Shown piece by piece: positions 44,302 through 56,998 of a DNA stretch of 64,000 nucleotides. The notes beneath the pieces were generated by a model, which saw only the letters and a list, made by a program, of their open reading frames with translations, was not told where the DNA came from and ran no database searches. Source of the stretch: Lumbricus rubellus (lineage: Eukaryota; Annelida; Clitellata; Crassiclitellata; Lumbricidae); assembly GCA_945859605.1 (NCBI GenBank), contig OX243817.1, positions 32,190,924 through 32,254,923 on the forward strand, given 5' to 3'. Position 1 is the stretch's first letter. Every line of letters starts with the position of its first letter. The position numbers were made by a program, and so were the translations under genes.

Positions 44302-44583
44302 CAGGTATGGTTAATCTGTATGCTGAAGAATACATAAAACCAATGTGCAAGTCATCGTTCTTGAAGCCTTCCAGAGTTTCTGAAGTAGCGAGCAGTTTCC
44401 GCAGCATAAACAAGCTGCTACGATTGCTATAATTATATCTTCAGGTATGGTAATTATTGGTTAATCTGTACGCTGAAGCATAGATCTAAATCCAATGTGC
44501 AAGTCATCGTTCTTTAAGCCTTCCAGAGTTTCTGAAGTAGCGAGCAGTTCCCGCAGCATCACGAAGCTGTTACGATTGCTATA
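44302..44583. repeat. ~140-bp tandem duplication upstream of Mab-21 copy 4
   Basis: 44302-44432 and 44442-44583 share most of their sequence (CAGGTATGG...TTAATCTGT, AATGTGCAAGTCATCGTTCT, CCTTCCAGAGTTTCTGAAGT). Starting only ~50 bp upstream of the start codon at 44252, they likely lie in the 5' UTR or promoter. Confidence 0.75.
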
Positions 44584-44838
44584 GCTTCACATAAACGTAA
44601 GCTACTCATTATTTAACGTTTCTCTTTGACTATATAATACTCATGCTATTTTTCGGCCAACGCGGTAGCATGATGCTGTGAGTTGCTGAATCACGTAGAC
44701 TGCAACCAAATGAAAGTTGAAATTCGTTTGCCTTGAAACACGGATGTCTGGTCAATAATGCATTAGTCAGCTGTATTAGTCAGCGGTTACTGCGAATAAT
44801 AATTACTCGCATTTGCCTGTCATGTTAGACTGGCCGAT

Positions 44839-47501
44839 CAGTGTTTAATCTAGACGTCTCTGGGGGGGGAAGTTCCCCCCCCCAGGATTGACATTTCCCC
44901 CCAGAAAAATTTGACAAAATGATATTGGGTTTTGGTTACTATTTTCATCAGTGTTTTACATGAAGTGTTATAATATGCCATGATGTTATTTACTATTATA
45001 TGATTATAATGACATTATATACTATTAGTATATAGGCTATTATACTATCATGATGCAATGAGTATGACTTACTGCATATATTTGTATAAACACTATTTTT
45101 GCACAAGTAAAAACAAAGATGACATCCCCTTCAGAAATTTGACAAAATGATCATAGTTTTAGTTGCTGTTTACATCATCGTATTACGTGTACTGTTATAA
45201 TATACTGTAATACTATAAATTATTATATGGTTAATGGTTATGGTGTTATTATTTACTATTATAATATATGACACAATCCTGCTAAAATGAGAATAACTTA
45301 CTGTTAACATTTGTACAAATACTACTTGTGTACAACTGAATGGCTTCTCACCAGTGGTATCCTTCAAATTTTAAACTGTAAAATTTCAAAATGTTTGGTC
45401 CTATTATTTGAACACATGCATATAGTAAAACCTAAAAACAACATCATTACTACACATGGTTTCCTGAATTTGGTACCAGTAGTTTATTAGTTCTTGGTTG
45501 GTTTGTGTACCATTAAATATGATTTCAGAAAGTATGTCCTGGTCAGCAATTCAGGACCATCTTGAGAAACAGGGTTAAACTGATATAGTGCTGAAAAGTC
45601 AGCTTACATAGGCTACTATTATATTCATGTCTTCATTAGAATAACTCAGCAACAGGAGAACTGAGCTGCTGAACACGATACATAAAGATATTTTTATTGA
45701 TATTATAATCATATTTATATATATATATACATAAATATATATATATGATTGATCATAAAACACTTTTTTTATCAGTACTGAATAGTCTAATGGAGTTATT
45801 TTGCTAAAATGGCAGAGTATCATTACCGTGTGGAAATAACCCCCCCCCCAAATATTTGTTAGGTGTTGCTTATATCTATTGAAGTCCACTCTCATAAGCA
45901 CTGAAAAGTGCAGACATTTTTGTTAAGATGACACCTTAAAATGCTACCATTGCAATGTGGAAATTCAAAAAGTTTCTGATGAGGCTCTGAAAAAGTACAG
46001 GTATTTTGTTAAGATGGTACATTAAAATGCTACCATTGCAATGTGGAAATTCAAAAAGTTTCTGATGAGGTTCAGAAACAGTACAGGTATTTTGTTATGA
46101 TGGTACCTTAAAATGCTACCATTGCAATGTGGAAATTCAAAAAGTTTCTGATGAGGTTCAGAAACAGTACAGGTATTTTGTTATGATGGTACATTAAAAT
46201 GCTACCATTGCAATGTGGAAATTCAAAAAGTTTCTGATGAGGTTCAGAAACAGTACAGGTATTTTGTTATGATGGTACCTTAAAATGCTACCATTGCAGT
46301 GTGGAAATTCAAAACGTTTCTGATGAGGTTCAGAAAAAGTACAGGTATTTTGTTATGATGGTACCTTAAAATGCTACCATTGCAATGTGGAAATTCAAAA
46401 CGTTTCTGATGAGGTTCAGAAAAAGTACAGGTATTTTGTTATGATGGTACCTTAAAATGCTACCATTGCAGTGTGGAAATTCAAAAAGTTTCTGATGAGG
46501 TTCAGAAAAAGTACAGGTATTTTGTTATGATGGTACCTTAAAATGCTACCATTGCAGTGTGGAAATTCAAAACGTTTCTGATGAGGTTCAGAAAAAGTAC
46601 AGGTATTTTGTTATGATGGTACCTTAAAATGCTACCATTGCAATGTGGAAATTCAAAACGTTTCTGGTGAGGTTCAGAAAAAGTACAGGTATTTTGTTAT
46701 GATGGTACCTTAAAATGCTACCATTGCAGTGTGGAAATTCAAAAAGTTTCTGATGAGGTTCAGAAAAAGTACAGGTATTTTGTTATGATGGTACCTTAAA
46801 ATGCTACCATTGCGGTGTGGAAATTCAAAAAGTTTCTGATGAGGTTCAGAAAAAGTACAGGTATTTTGTTATGATGGTACCTTAAACTGCTACCATTGCA
46901 GTGTGGAAATTCAAAACGTTTCTGATGAGGTTCAGAAAAAGTACAGGTATTTTGTTATGATGGTACCTTAAAATGCTACCATTGCAATGTGGAAATTCAA
47001 AACGTTTCTGATGAGGTTCAGAAAAAGTACAGGTATTTTGTTATGATGGTACCTTAAAATGCTACCATTGCAGTGTGGAAATTCAAAACGTTTCTGATGA
47101 GGTTCAGAAAAAGTACAGATATTTTGTTATGATGGTACCTTAAAATGCTACCATTGCAGTGTGGAAATTCAAAAAGTTTCTGATGAGGTTCAGAAAAAGT
47201 ACAGGTATTTTGTAATGATGGTACCTTAAAATGCTACCATTGCAGTGTGGAAATTCAAAAAGTTTCTGATGAGGTTCAGAAAAAGTACAGGTATTTTGTT
47301 ATGATGGTACCTTAAAATGCTACCATTGCAGTGTGGAAATTCAAAAAGTTTCTGATGGGGAGGGGAACATCCCCCTCCCCACACCCCTCCCCCTACGAGT
47401 CTCGGCGCTACGCGCCTCACGAGCGTCCGAAGGACGCTCGATTGTCTCCCCCCCCAGAAACCTGAATTCCCCCCAGCGGATGGGGACTAGATTAAACACT
47501 G
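44839..47501 (+). mobile_element. Non-autonomous DNA transposon carrying a minisatellite
   Basis: Starts CAGTGTTTAATCTAG and ends CTAGATTAAACACTG (15-bp perfect TIR). The flanks carry the same 9-bp CTGGCCGAT (44830-44838 and 47502-47510). hAT elements usually make 8-bp and Mutator 9-10-bp duplications, so the superfamily is open. Poly-G/poly-C blocks follow each end. The inside holds ~17 tandem 86-bp units and no transposase. Confidence 0.85.
45917..47357 (+). repeat. 86-bp minisatellite, about 17 units
   Basis: Unit of 86 bp running from TTTCTGATGAGGTTCAG through TACAGGTATTTTGTTATGAT and CTACCATTGCAGTGTGGAAA to TTCAAAAAG. Units differ by a few substitutions (AAAAAG/AAAACG, CAATG/CAGTG). The first units differ most and the later ones are most alike, as expected of unequal exchange or slippage. 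Confidence 0.95.
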
Positions 47502-47510
47502 CTGGCCGAT

Positions 47511-48062
47511 GGAAGTAGGCATACGGGATTGGCACCATTATTATGGGAAACCAAATGATATAATAGACCTGCTTCCAGAGTCTCTCACGAGTTTTCTGGA
47601 TGTCATTATTTTGCATCATGTTCTCTGCTTACCTTTTTTCCGTTAATTGAGTTAACTGCAGTAATTGTCTCTTGCTGAAAATTAATAAACGGCTGTTGGA
47701 CCCTAATTGAATGTTGTCTGTATTGTGGGATGGTCATATTATTTACGACGAATTATAGATCACAGAGACGCGCACATACAAAGAAGGGATTTTCATTGGT
47801 CGTGTGATGTTCTTGTGAGGTTCACTCGGCTGCTGCTGGTGAGTGGTGCTAGCAGAGTATTTCGATATGTTGAATACAATCAACGCATCTATTGTAGTTT
47901 CATTATCGCAGCTGCGGTATAAATTAACCTACTTGCCAACATAATGAGCTACACCAATTTTCCGAGAAAGAGAAACAAAGGAAAACCAATACTACACTGG
48001 ATCGGCAGTAGGCCTATAACTTAAAACATTTACAAGACTTGAACTGGCATAGCTGGGAAATT
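47511..48062. other. Intergenic, nothing recognised
   Basis: A short gap between the minisatellite transposon and the SINE. No exon or repeat family identified. Confidence 0.35.
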
Positions 48063-48300
48063 AATGGGTCGCGGTGGTGTAGTGATGGGTTCTTTGCCTT
48101 GGAGCCGGATGGTTTCCAGGTTCGAATCCACCTCAAGCCGCCGCGTATGGACCCATAGCAAGCCATTCACTTGCTATTATTGCTCGTGCGCTTCGGCGTG
48201 AAACTCTGATGCAGTGTCCGCGCTGTAGTCTGGACTCTGGAACGCCTCTGAGTAGACAACTTGAAAGGATGCTATGGCAGATGCGAGAAATAAATACATA
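48063..48300 (+). mobile_element. tRNA-derived SINE with LINE-like tail
   Basis: tRNA-like head GGGTCGCGGTGGTGTAGTGA (A box) and GGTTCGAATCC (B box), then a body (CACTTGCTATTATTGCTCGT, TTCGGCGTGAAACTCTGATG, CGCGCTGTAGTCTGGA). The 3' segment CGCCTCTGAGTAG...CTTGAA...GCTAT resembles the LINE 3' end at 49080-49140, and AAATAAATACATAA follows. A LINE fragment begins directly after. Confidence 0.85.
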
Positions 48301-49174
48301 ATGTCCAATGCCATTGATGCTCTTACATCATGGATGGCATCTAATCGTTTGTTACTAAATCCCTCTAAAACTCAGTTTATCTGGTTTGGTACTCGCAGGC
48401 AATTGGCATCCATTGACCTGCACTTAATAACAGCAACTTTCTCTGATATATCTTTCTCTCTCACAGTCCGCGACCTTGGAATTACTCTGGATCAAGAGCT
48501 CACTTTCTCTAAGCATATCAATTTGGTCACTCGCAGTTGCTACTACCAGCTTCGGCAACTCCGAGTTGTCTCAAGATCTCTCTCTCATAGTGCTACTCTG
48601 ACACTTGTCCATGCCTTTGTCACCAGTAGAATTGATCACTGCAGTTCGGTACTCATGGGTCTGCCACTTGGACTAATTGGGCGCCTTGAACGAGTTCTTC
48701 GTTCGGCTGCTCGCCTCATTGGCCGCATTCCTAAATATGCCCCCGTCTCTGCTTATATGCGTGATGTTCTTCACTGGCTCCCTGTTTCACAGCGCATCTC
48801 ATACCGAGTTGCTGCACTTGTCTGGCGTTGCCTTACTGATTGTGCTCCATCATACCTGTCTATTCTTTGTCGACCTGTCTCTGACCTTGCAGCCCGTCGA
48901 GCTCTTCGCTCTATGACAACGGGAGAGCTTTTGGTTCCTCGAGCTCGCACTTCTACAAGACAGCGCCGAGCCTTTTCTTCTGTGGGTCCCGCTATCTGGA
49001 ATGGCCTCCCACTAAACTTGCGACTTATGCCTAGACTAAATTCACCTGCTTTTTATAAGTCGCTCAAAACCTATTATTTTAGCTGTGGCTGGACTGGGAG
49101 CGCCTCTGAGTAGGTTTCTTGAAGAAGCGCTATATAAATTCACGAAATGAATGAATGAATGAATGAATGAATAA
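48301..49174 (+). pseudogene. 5'-truncated CR1/L2-like LINE with intact ORF2 C-terminus
   Basis: The frame runs to a stop at 49113. It starts within the RT thumb (SWMASNRLLLNPSKTQFIWF) and continues through LGITLDQELTF, the L-x2-RLSH-type region HAFVTSRIDHC, VLHWLPVSQRISYR, VWRCL, and ends with FSSVGPAIWNGLP and FYKSLKTYYF. These are standard for the C-terminal third of CR1/L2 LINE ORF2. The 3' end is GGGAGCGCCTCTGAGTAG...GCGCTATA followed by (ATGA)n at 49146-49174. The 5' truncation right after a SINE is typical of target-primed insertion. The open frame probably reflects a young copy rather than host use. Confidence 0.85.
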
Positions 49175-49720
49175 ATTTGATAAATAACCGCATACATTGA
49201 AATAATATAATTTTATTCGCCTTCTCCGGCGCAAATTGTGTGGTCGTCAGTAACTGATAATAACAATAATGATGACCAGCCACACAATTTCAGCAAATCG
49301 CGTCAGGGTCATGGAGGGCTATATATTCAGTAGGTCGAAGAAATAAAATGTTACGAATAGGGCCTATACTACAAATTCTCAAGAACTTAGGCAATAGGCA
49401 GGTCAAGAGTAAAACAGGCAGGTCAACTGACATGCCGTGACCTATGGTAGCGTCGCCACCGAAGATGAGGGTGACGCCGACGACGACGATGATGATGATG
49501 ATGAATTTATGCAAATACTGTATTAACCCATTAGCAATAACATAACATCTATTGTAACATTATCATTATTCAAAATTGAACAGTTACAGTAGCCTAGTAG
49601 GCCTAGTTGACTTCAGCCGATACTGAGTCGCATTGCGTCCCTGTGAAGCTCACCAAAAATTGCGATCAACAGACTCGAATATCTCTGCAGTACAATATTC
49701 AGTTCTAACGAGACACATAA

Positions 49721-52700
49721 TTATGAAGAGCAATTATTATCTGGTGCCACCTTTAGATCGTCATCGTTGCCACCAGATAGTTTAACAACGAGAGCAACAG
49801 TGTTGTTATGTACGATGCCAGATTCACGAAGAGAATGGCCGCTTCCGCGCTCCAGAGGTCGACCTTTGAAAATAATAATAACGGTTTTAAGTGAATTATG
49901 CAGCAAAAATATTTCAATGAAATTTCAATAGCTCAAGTCAGCCTCGTTGGCTACACCGGTAAGCAAGCTTGGTTCAAGCCACGGGCTGGGAGTTGACATT
50001 CAGAGATTTAGATTATCCAGTTAGAGCTTTAGAGAGAGCGTGAACTCAAGGATGGCTCAAACGTTCCAAACTGTAGGCTAGGGTGTGAGGAATGCAAAAA
50101 GAGGAAAAAGTGGGAATTCAGTGTAAGAGTTCAGTAGGCCTGTATTTTGTGAGAGGAACGGTCAAACTAGATGAACCCAGATTTGTCAGGATTATGTTTG
50201 AGACACATAATGATGCAGAACGCATAGCAAGATATCATCTAAGCAGACGAAAAGTTTCTTTATAGCATCTTTAACAAACTCTGCTTTTGCCCTCTTGCAA
50301 AATATCTGTGGGTGTAGGCTATATTCATTGAAAATTTGAAGGTACCGCTGCCTGTTTAGTCACCACGATCTATCTCTTCTAGGTAATTTGCAATGATTAA
50401 TATGATATGATGGATGCTAAAGAGGATAAGTAAGTAAGTATATACTTTAATGAACCGCCTGCAAACGCACTGCGGGAATCTGTTAAAGCAAAGTTGGCAT
50501 GAAACAGTAATTTACTTACCGTCCTCGTGAATAAGATATGAAGATTCTGAGTCAGTGCTGTATGTGGAACACACGACATCGATCAGATGAACGTCGACAT
50601 CTTTGTTCTGTTGGGCCACAATAAGAAAATAAACAAATCTATGAAGTTATACTTTAGCGCTACACAAAATCTATGCCAGGAAGACACGTTCATTCATTGA
50701 CGATAATATTATAATAATACAATACAACTAAGTAACAGAATACAAAGTTCTAGACTTTGTCAGTAAATATCGTGAAGGTTAATTAATGCATAGATGCGAA
50801 TATTCGGTGGAATGGTAAGTAGGCCTAAGCCAGTGGACAAGTGGAAGCGATTGGAATGCACTATGACCTATCGTTCGCCAGGGCATAAACGGACGCTTTG
50901 GAAGTTGGTTACTATCGTTAATTCATCATCACAATCGTCGTCGGTCATCAACATCATCATTTAAAAAAACTGAGGTTACCAACTGGCTTGCCTTGGCTTT
51001 AGAAAGTTGGTTGCTATTTCAAAACGTCCCAGCCTCGTATTTCTATTTCACTTTGAATCGAGTATATGCACCGCATTTCATGTGGGAAATGGACTATAGG
51101 TAAAGCCTTTGGCCTCATGGAAATATATTTATAACTCTTTGTTCTGACAAGAATTGAATTTGGACTTAAATTGAAGTAGCTAACTTTTCAATTTAAATCT
51201 AGCCTACATCTGACCAAGTATCAAGTCATGCTTGCACCTTAAGAAGAAGTGCAAAGATCACAACATAAGTTGCCTGGCGGCTGAATATATAGGCCTACTC
51301 ATCTACATGTACATGAACTATCAAGCTGCTTTGTACAATACGTCTTGACAATATTTCATTTTAGACTTACATCTTTAACATGTATCGTCTTCGTATCTCT
51401 GCCTGTTGCAACGACACGCACCGAAATAGCTGTAAAAAGTTGCAGAAGAATGCTATAAAGTATAACGTTTCACATCCCAGTGTGCACTGTGCACCTATAA
51501 ACTAACAGACGCGTACACCATTCAAGTAAACGTTTCTTCTAATACAGCGCTCTACACCATCTGCATTCTGCAACCAGAAAATTTTACACTTAGTGGGGGA
51601 ATTGAGTCCTCGAATTGTAGTAGTCCGCAAACCAGCATGAGTTTCATTTTTAAAAATAAGTGAGATCAGACTATGATCCGCGTGGAGTTGCAATGGGGTG
51701 TGCGAATAAAACTTTACTCTGGAGTTCTAAGAAAAACTAGGGGTCGAACCTTCCCAACCCCCGGGCAATTCTCACCCTGCCGCAAGTCACAGAAAAGTTC
51801 TATTACCAGCAGAGCAGATGATGAGGGTCTCTGGGACACACACTTGGTGACTCAAGAAACTACGGCCAACGCGAGGTCCTGCATGGACGGTGAATTGATT
51901 TTGTGTGTCGGATCTTATCGTTCATCGTCGTTTATTCCAGGGTTTTTAAAATGAGCTTTTAGAACTGCACAGCGTCTTCTTTCTCTTCCCGTCCTACGTG
52001 GTAAAGTTTCCTTTTTCATATCTTTCTGACGAAATTTTTACAGTATATGATTATATGATCATAGCTAGGCGTACGGCAGTTTTCAACAGAGAGGGGGGGG
52101 CAAAGATTGAACTTCTGCCCAAAAAATTTATCCGGAAAAAAGTGGATGACCTTTTTTTAGTCGTTCGGGGTTGTCTTTGCCCGAAAAACCACACTTGCCC
52201 GAAAGTTGGGGGAGGGGCATAGCACCCCCGCCTCGTACGCCTATGTAAATGATGTTTATTCCTCCTACGAAAACCGTATAATGTCAATAACATAACGAAT
52301 GGCAGGGACCATTTTGGGCGGCAGAAAAGCTCTGGCTCATTCCAAACATATAGCGCAATTCTGAAACTTGGAAATTAGCGTCATCTGTGAAGTTTGGATA
52401 GGCCTATAGCCGATTCTATCAGGGTTTTAATTTCTTACACTAAAAGTTGCTTTATGTTTGCACGCATATATGTATGTAGGATATATATTTATTTATGTAT
52501 CCACCAACCAACAATACAATACAGAACAATTGCTATATTTGATACCTGTATCGCCCATCTTACAAAGCTCAGAAGTGCCCACGACTCGACGGCGCAACTG
52601 CAATTCTAATTGCAAAGCAAAATTATAAGTGAAGGACTTGCTCGAGGTCCCTACACAGTAAACGCATCGGATCAGGAACCGGCCGATTTAACCAATCTAC

Positions 52701-55700
52701 CACGAGCCACTACAAGCCAGTTTCGAGCATAATGCACTTGTTTTCTACTAGAACATTTCCTAAAATTCAAACCGTTAATTATAAGATTAGTACTTAACAG
52801 CTTGAGAACTGATGACTGTCTTGAAGGTACTTACTGGCAGCAAGAAAGTCGTGATTGAAAAATTGTTCTGTAATACATAAAGACAACCGTGTAATAGAAG
52901 AGCCATTAAGATTATGGGGAGGATGGACACAGTGTCCAAGTTGAAGATTTTTAATGATAGAGCGTGTTCGACATATTCGTAACAAGCAATTATTTATTCC
53001 TTCAAGGTTTTCTGCTTAAGCTAGCAGACAAAAGCAGTTAAGTCTACGCCTACCAAAGTCGATTTTCCTGTGCCAAGTGCAAAGTACATTGTTGTGCCAC
53101 AAACTTCTGATTACAAAGAAACAACAGATATTTTTAGTGGCGCAAAACGACACAGAGTAAAAGTTTCTGTTTCTCAGAGTCAACTTTCTCATAATATAGC
53201 ATCCCTATATAAGACTACACTATAATTAGCAAATTGCATAGCCTACAACAGTAAAAATTTCCTAAAAGTGAAACAAGTAATACGGCTTACTTGAGCTGAA
53301 CCTCTCGTGTTCGTCTTTATTCAGTAACCCTCTTAAAAGGTTCGAAAACGTTTGGCTGGCATTTGTTGGATAGCTGAAATGAAGTAAGAATGTCGTGTTT
53401 ATGATTATTGCATGCTTCACATAATTATTATGAATGCATATGAATATGTGCATATGTACATGCATATGCGTACACATACACATAACTCAGATGGTTCGGT
53501 CATGTGAGAAGAATGGAGGAACAAAGACTACCAAACGCTGCACTACATGGACATGTAGAAGGAGAAAGAAGCAGAGGTAGACAGCGGAAGACCTGGATAG
53601 ATAACATCAAAGAAGACCTGAAAGAGAAGGGCACCAGCTTAGCCGAGATCGGAGAAACAATCAGAAGCAGAGAAGTTTGAAGAAATTTCACAAAGGCCTC
53701 ATCGTCATATCGATGACGGAGGAGAAGACAGAAGAAGATGCATAAAAATATTATGCGTATGTGTGCGTGTTTGTGAGTGTGTTCATGTACACAGTATGCC
53801 CAATATACATGCAACAGACAGTTTCAAAACACGGGCTCTGGAATAGCACCATCAGGGCATAGATCTGAAATTTATTTCAGTGAAGGAAATGATAATATTA
53901 TATAGGCTAAGTACATGCAGCGTCCTAGCATATCACATTGCTTGTTGCTTTTCTTTAAGTTTAGCTAATTACTTAACGTAAAAAATTGATTACTAATTCT
54001 TGTCCAGCGTTCTGGGTGTAATATAAGCTACTAGGCCTATAATCAAGTGCTTGGGGTTAAATCTAGTTAATAATAAATTGAAGCCTTTATATCTAGCGTT
54101 ATGCATTGTTGTCCTAATTTGTTCAGTCTTTTTACCAGCGTTTTCCATTAGCCTGTGCACTGCGTCAACATGTTGCAAGGGTTATATCGAGTTTTTGGCC
54201 TATGCACATGTATAATTCAAGTAGACAAAATTAATATACAAATGTAGGCTATTCATGGATGAATGCATGCATGCATGAATATATGCATAGATCCAAATCT
54301 CGTTATCAGGGAAGCAGTGTGCCGAGCAAACTAAACTGTGGGTTCTATTGTTCTGCGTCATGCTTAGTTTTGACAAAACAAATTAGGTAATTAATTAACT
54401 TAGCTATGGGTAGGAAAACAATTTGAACGTACTTAACAGTGGTGAAAGCAAGAAGTGTGTCCTTTGGTAGCGGTCCGACAAAACATTCGTACGAAATTAC
54501 TCCAACGCTCCACATATCAACCTTATGGTCATAAGGTTTTCGCGAGAATATCTCCGGGGCCTGTATTCAATAAAAAAAACAGGACAAAAACTAATGACAT
54601 TGACCTAGTGACCGATATGAATCAATCGCAGCGTCAGTAACTCTTCTATTCTTCACAAACTCTTTGGCATAGGTTACTTGTGCTTATTTACTTATTTACC
54701 AAACATAGGCATTGTCATTGTCATTTGTGGGCGATGATGGTGCCAATGCCGATTTTTACTGCTAAGCCCAAATGATAGAATAATTGTCTGTTTGCAATAA
54801 AGTCTATTTACACGTGCAGTCGGGGCGCGGTGGTGTAATGTGTAATTGTGTATGTTCGTTTTGCCTTGCCGCCGGAGGGTTGCAGATTCGAATCCAGCCG
54901 GTAGAGTAATGGATAACACGCTGGCGTAGAGTGCGAGAGGTAGCGAGTTCGAGCCCCGTTGGGCGGACATGCTTTGTAGGCTGCTAATAGCGCCGTGTAT
55001 TGCAGGCTGTCTGTTCAGCTCGATGTTAATTAAGATTACTGCATAACTTGTACATGTAAAGCACAGTGCGTTTGCAGGCATTGAATTAAAGAAAATTTTA
55101 AAAAAGCTATCGATTTATTGGGTGACGGATTTTTACAGTGTAGGCTAATGTGGATTTCTTTGGCGTTATTTATCTATAGAGGCTGAATTGAGAACAAGTT
55201 ATATGAATTCATAATCCTACAGGTATATAAATATACTTTTCATACCATGTACGCCGGTGAACCGCAAAAGCTGTGAGTCATCTCATCAGGAGATAGAAAC
55301 CGTCCAACGCCAAAGTCAGCTGCAAAAAATTAATTACCCCATCCAATTCTTCGCAATATTATGAGTTTGTTTGTCAACGTTTTTTTATGAATTCCGCTTA
55401 ATAAGAAATAGACTCTACCACTTGCTCATGATTCATGAAACGCACAAAATGTGTACCTGATCAATTGAAACCTTACCATATGGGTGTACACTGCATACAT
55501 GTATATGGAAATTATAGGCCCAGACCTAATAAGCGAAATGAACTAGTCATGGGTCAAAGACTCCAGGTATATGTAATACACGTAGCCTATATATAATTAT
55601 ATGCATATTTGTGGGGCGCGGTGGTGCATGGTCATACTCGGTGCCTTGTAGAGGGAAGGTTGCTGGTTCGAATCCACCTCAAGCCGCCGTGTAGGGACCA

Positions 55701-56945
55701 TGAGCAGGTCCTTCACTCGCAATTGCTCATGCGCTTCGGCGTGAGATTCAGATGCAGTGTCCGCACTGTAGTCGGGAGCGCCTCTGAGTAAGAATCTTAA
55801 AGGGGCGCTAAAACAAAGGCTCATACTTACGTACATACGTACATACGTAGGCCTACATACATACATACATACATATATGACTTAAATATAATATAATAGG
55901 CCTACTGCATTTATACACTCGTGAATGACGCGGCATTTTATAGTCAGCTTCTCCAGCAGCTGAAGTAAGTTTTCCAGGCATTTGGAAATTTAAGTAGTAG
56001 CTGAAGTGCAATTATAGTTTGTAACAGAGCAAATGATTAGACTATGCGTTGGTAAAGGCTGTCAACTTTTCTCAAATTCGAAAAACCTTATGTGAGATTT
56101 TATCAATTCCGTTTGTCGCAAAACAACCAAACCTGTATCTTCCTAAATGAGTAGACCCGCGCTCGTTATTAGAAGAAGCAAAAATGTTTCAGTCACACTG
56201 TCACACAATGTCACAAAAGTCACACGTTATGTAAAAAAACCGCATTTATGGTTATACAGTAGGCCTAAGTATGGCGTCGTTTTTCAAAGCATTTAGATGA
56301 AAATACTGCAGTGCTATTGATGAATTAAATCACTTGGCAGAGCGAGTTTGGATCTGTCCTTTGCTACGAAATGCCACAATCAATGTATTTCTGTGCTTTC
56401 GTTGTTCTTACTTTAAAACAAGAGAAATAAAAGCTACTTATAGGTCTATTGCATGAATACAAATATGTAGGCTATGCTACTTTGCAGTTTAATTTAGACA
56501 TGCATAGTCTTGTATAAGTTGTATACACGTAATTAAATCTTGTCTGCTGCTCTGGCTTGTATCAGTAAGTCGCACTGTCCAGTTGTGTCTAGAACTTAAA
56601 CATATTTTATTCTATATAATTACCTATTTTAAGAGTGATGCTGTCCGGACTTGGGTATTTTGGACCAGAGAAGCATAAGAGAATATTCTCCGGTTTCAAA
56701 TCACGATGAACAATGTGCATATCGTGTGCCACCTTCAACCCAGCGGCTGCAGTATCAAGAAATATACAATCTATAGTGTAACAACAGGTTTCACATAATA
56801 AAGAATTCGGTATTAAGATGCTTCTGTGGTTCGACTTCAACAGAATATGCGCAACAAGAAATTACTGACTTCAGAAAACTTAGCAGGAGTAGGCCTTAGC
56901 TTAGTTAATAGTAGTAGTAGTAGTAGTAGTAGTAGCAGCAGCAGC

Positions 56946-56998
<53 letters not shown>

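Noticed and set aside
45917..47357. CRISPR-like regular repeats
   Set aside because: The 86-bp units are contiguous without unique spacers, lie in a transposon in a eukaryotic genome, and no cas gene is present.
48063..48135. Functional tRNA gene
   Set aside because: The A and B boxes are present, but the sequence continues into a SINE body repeated elsewhere and does not fold as a clean cloverleaf.
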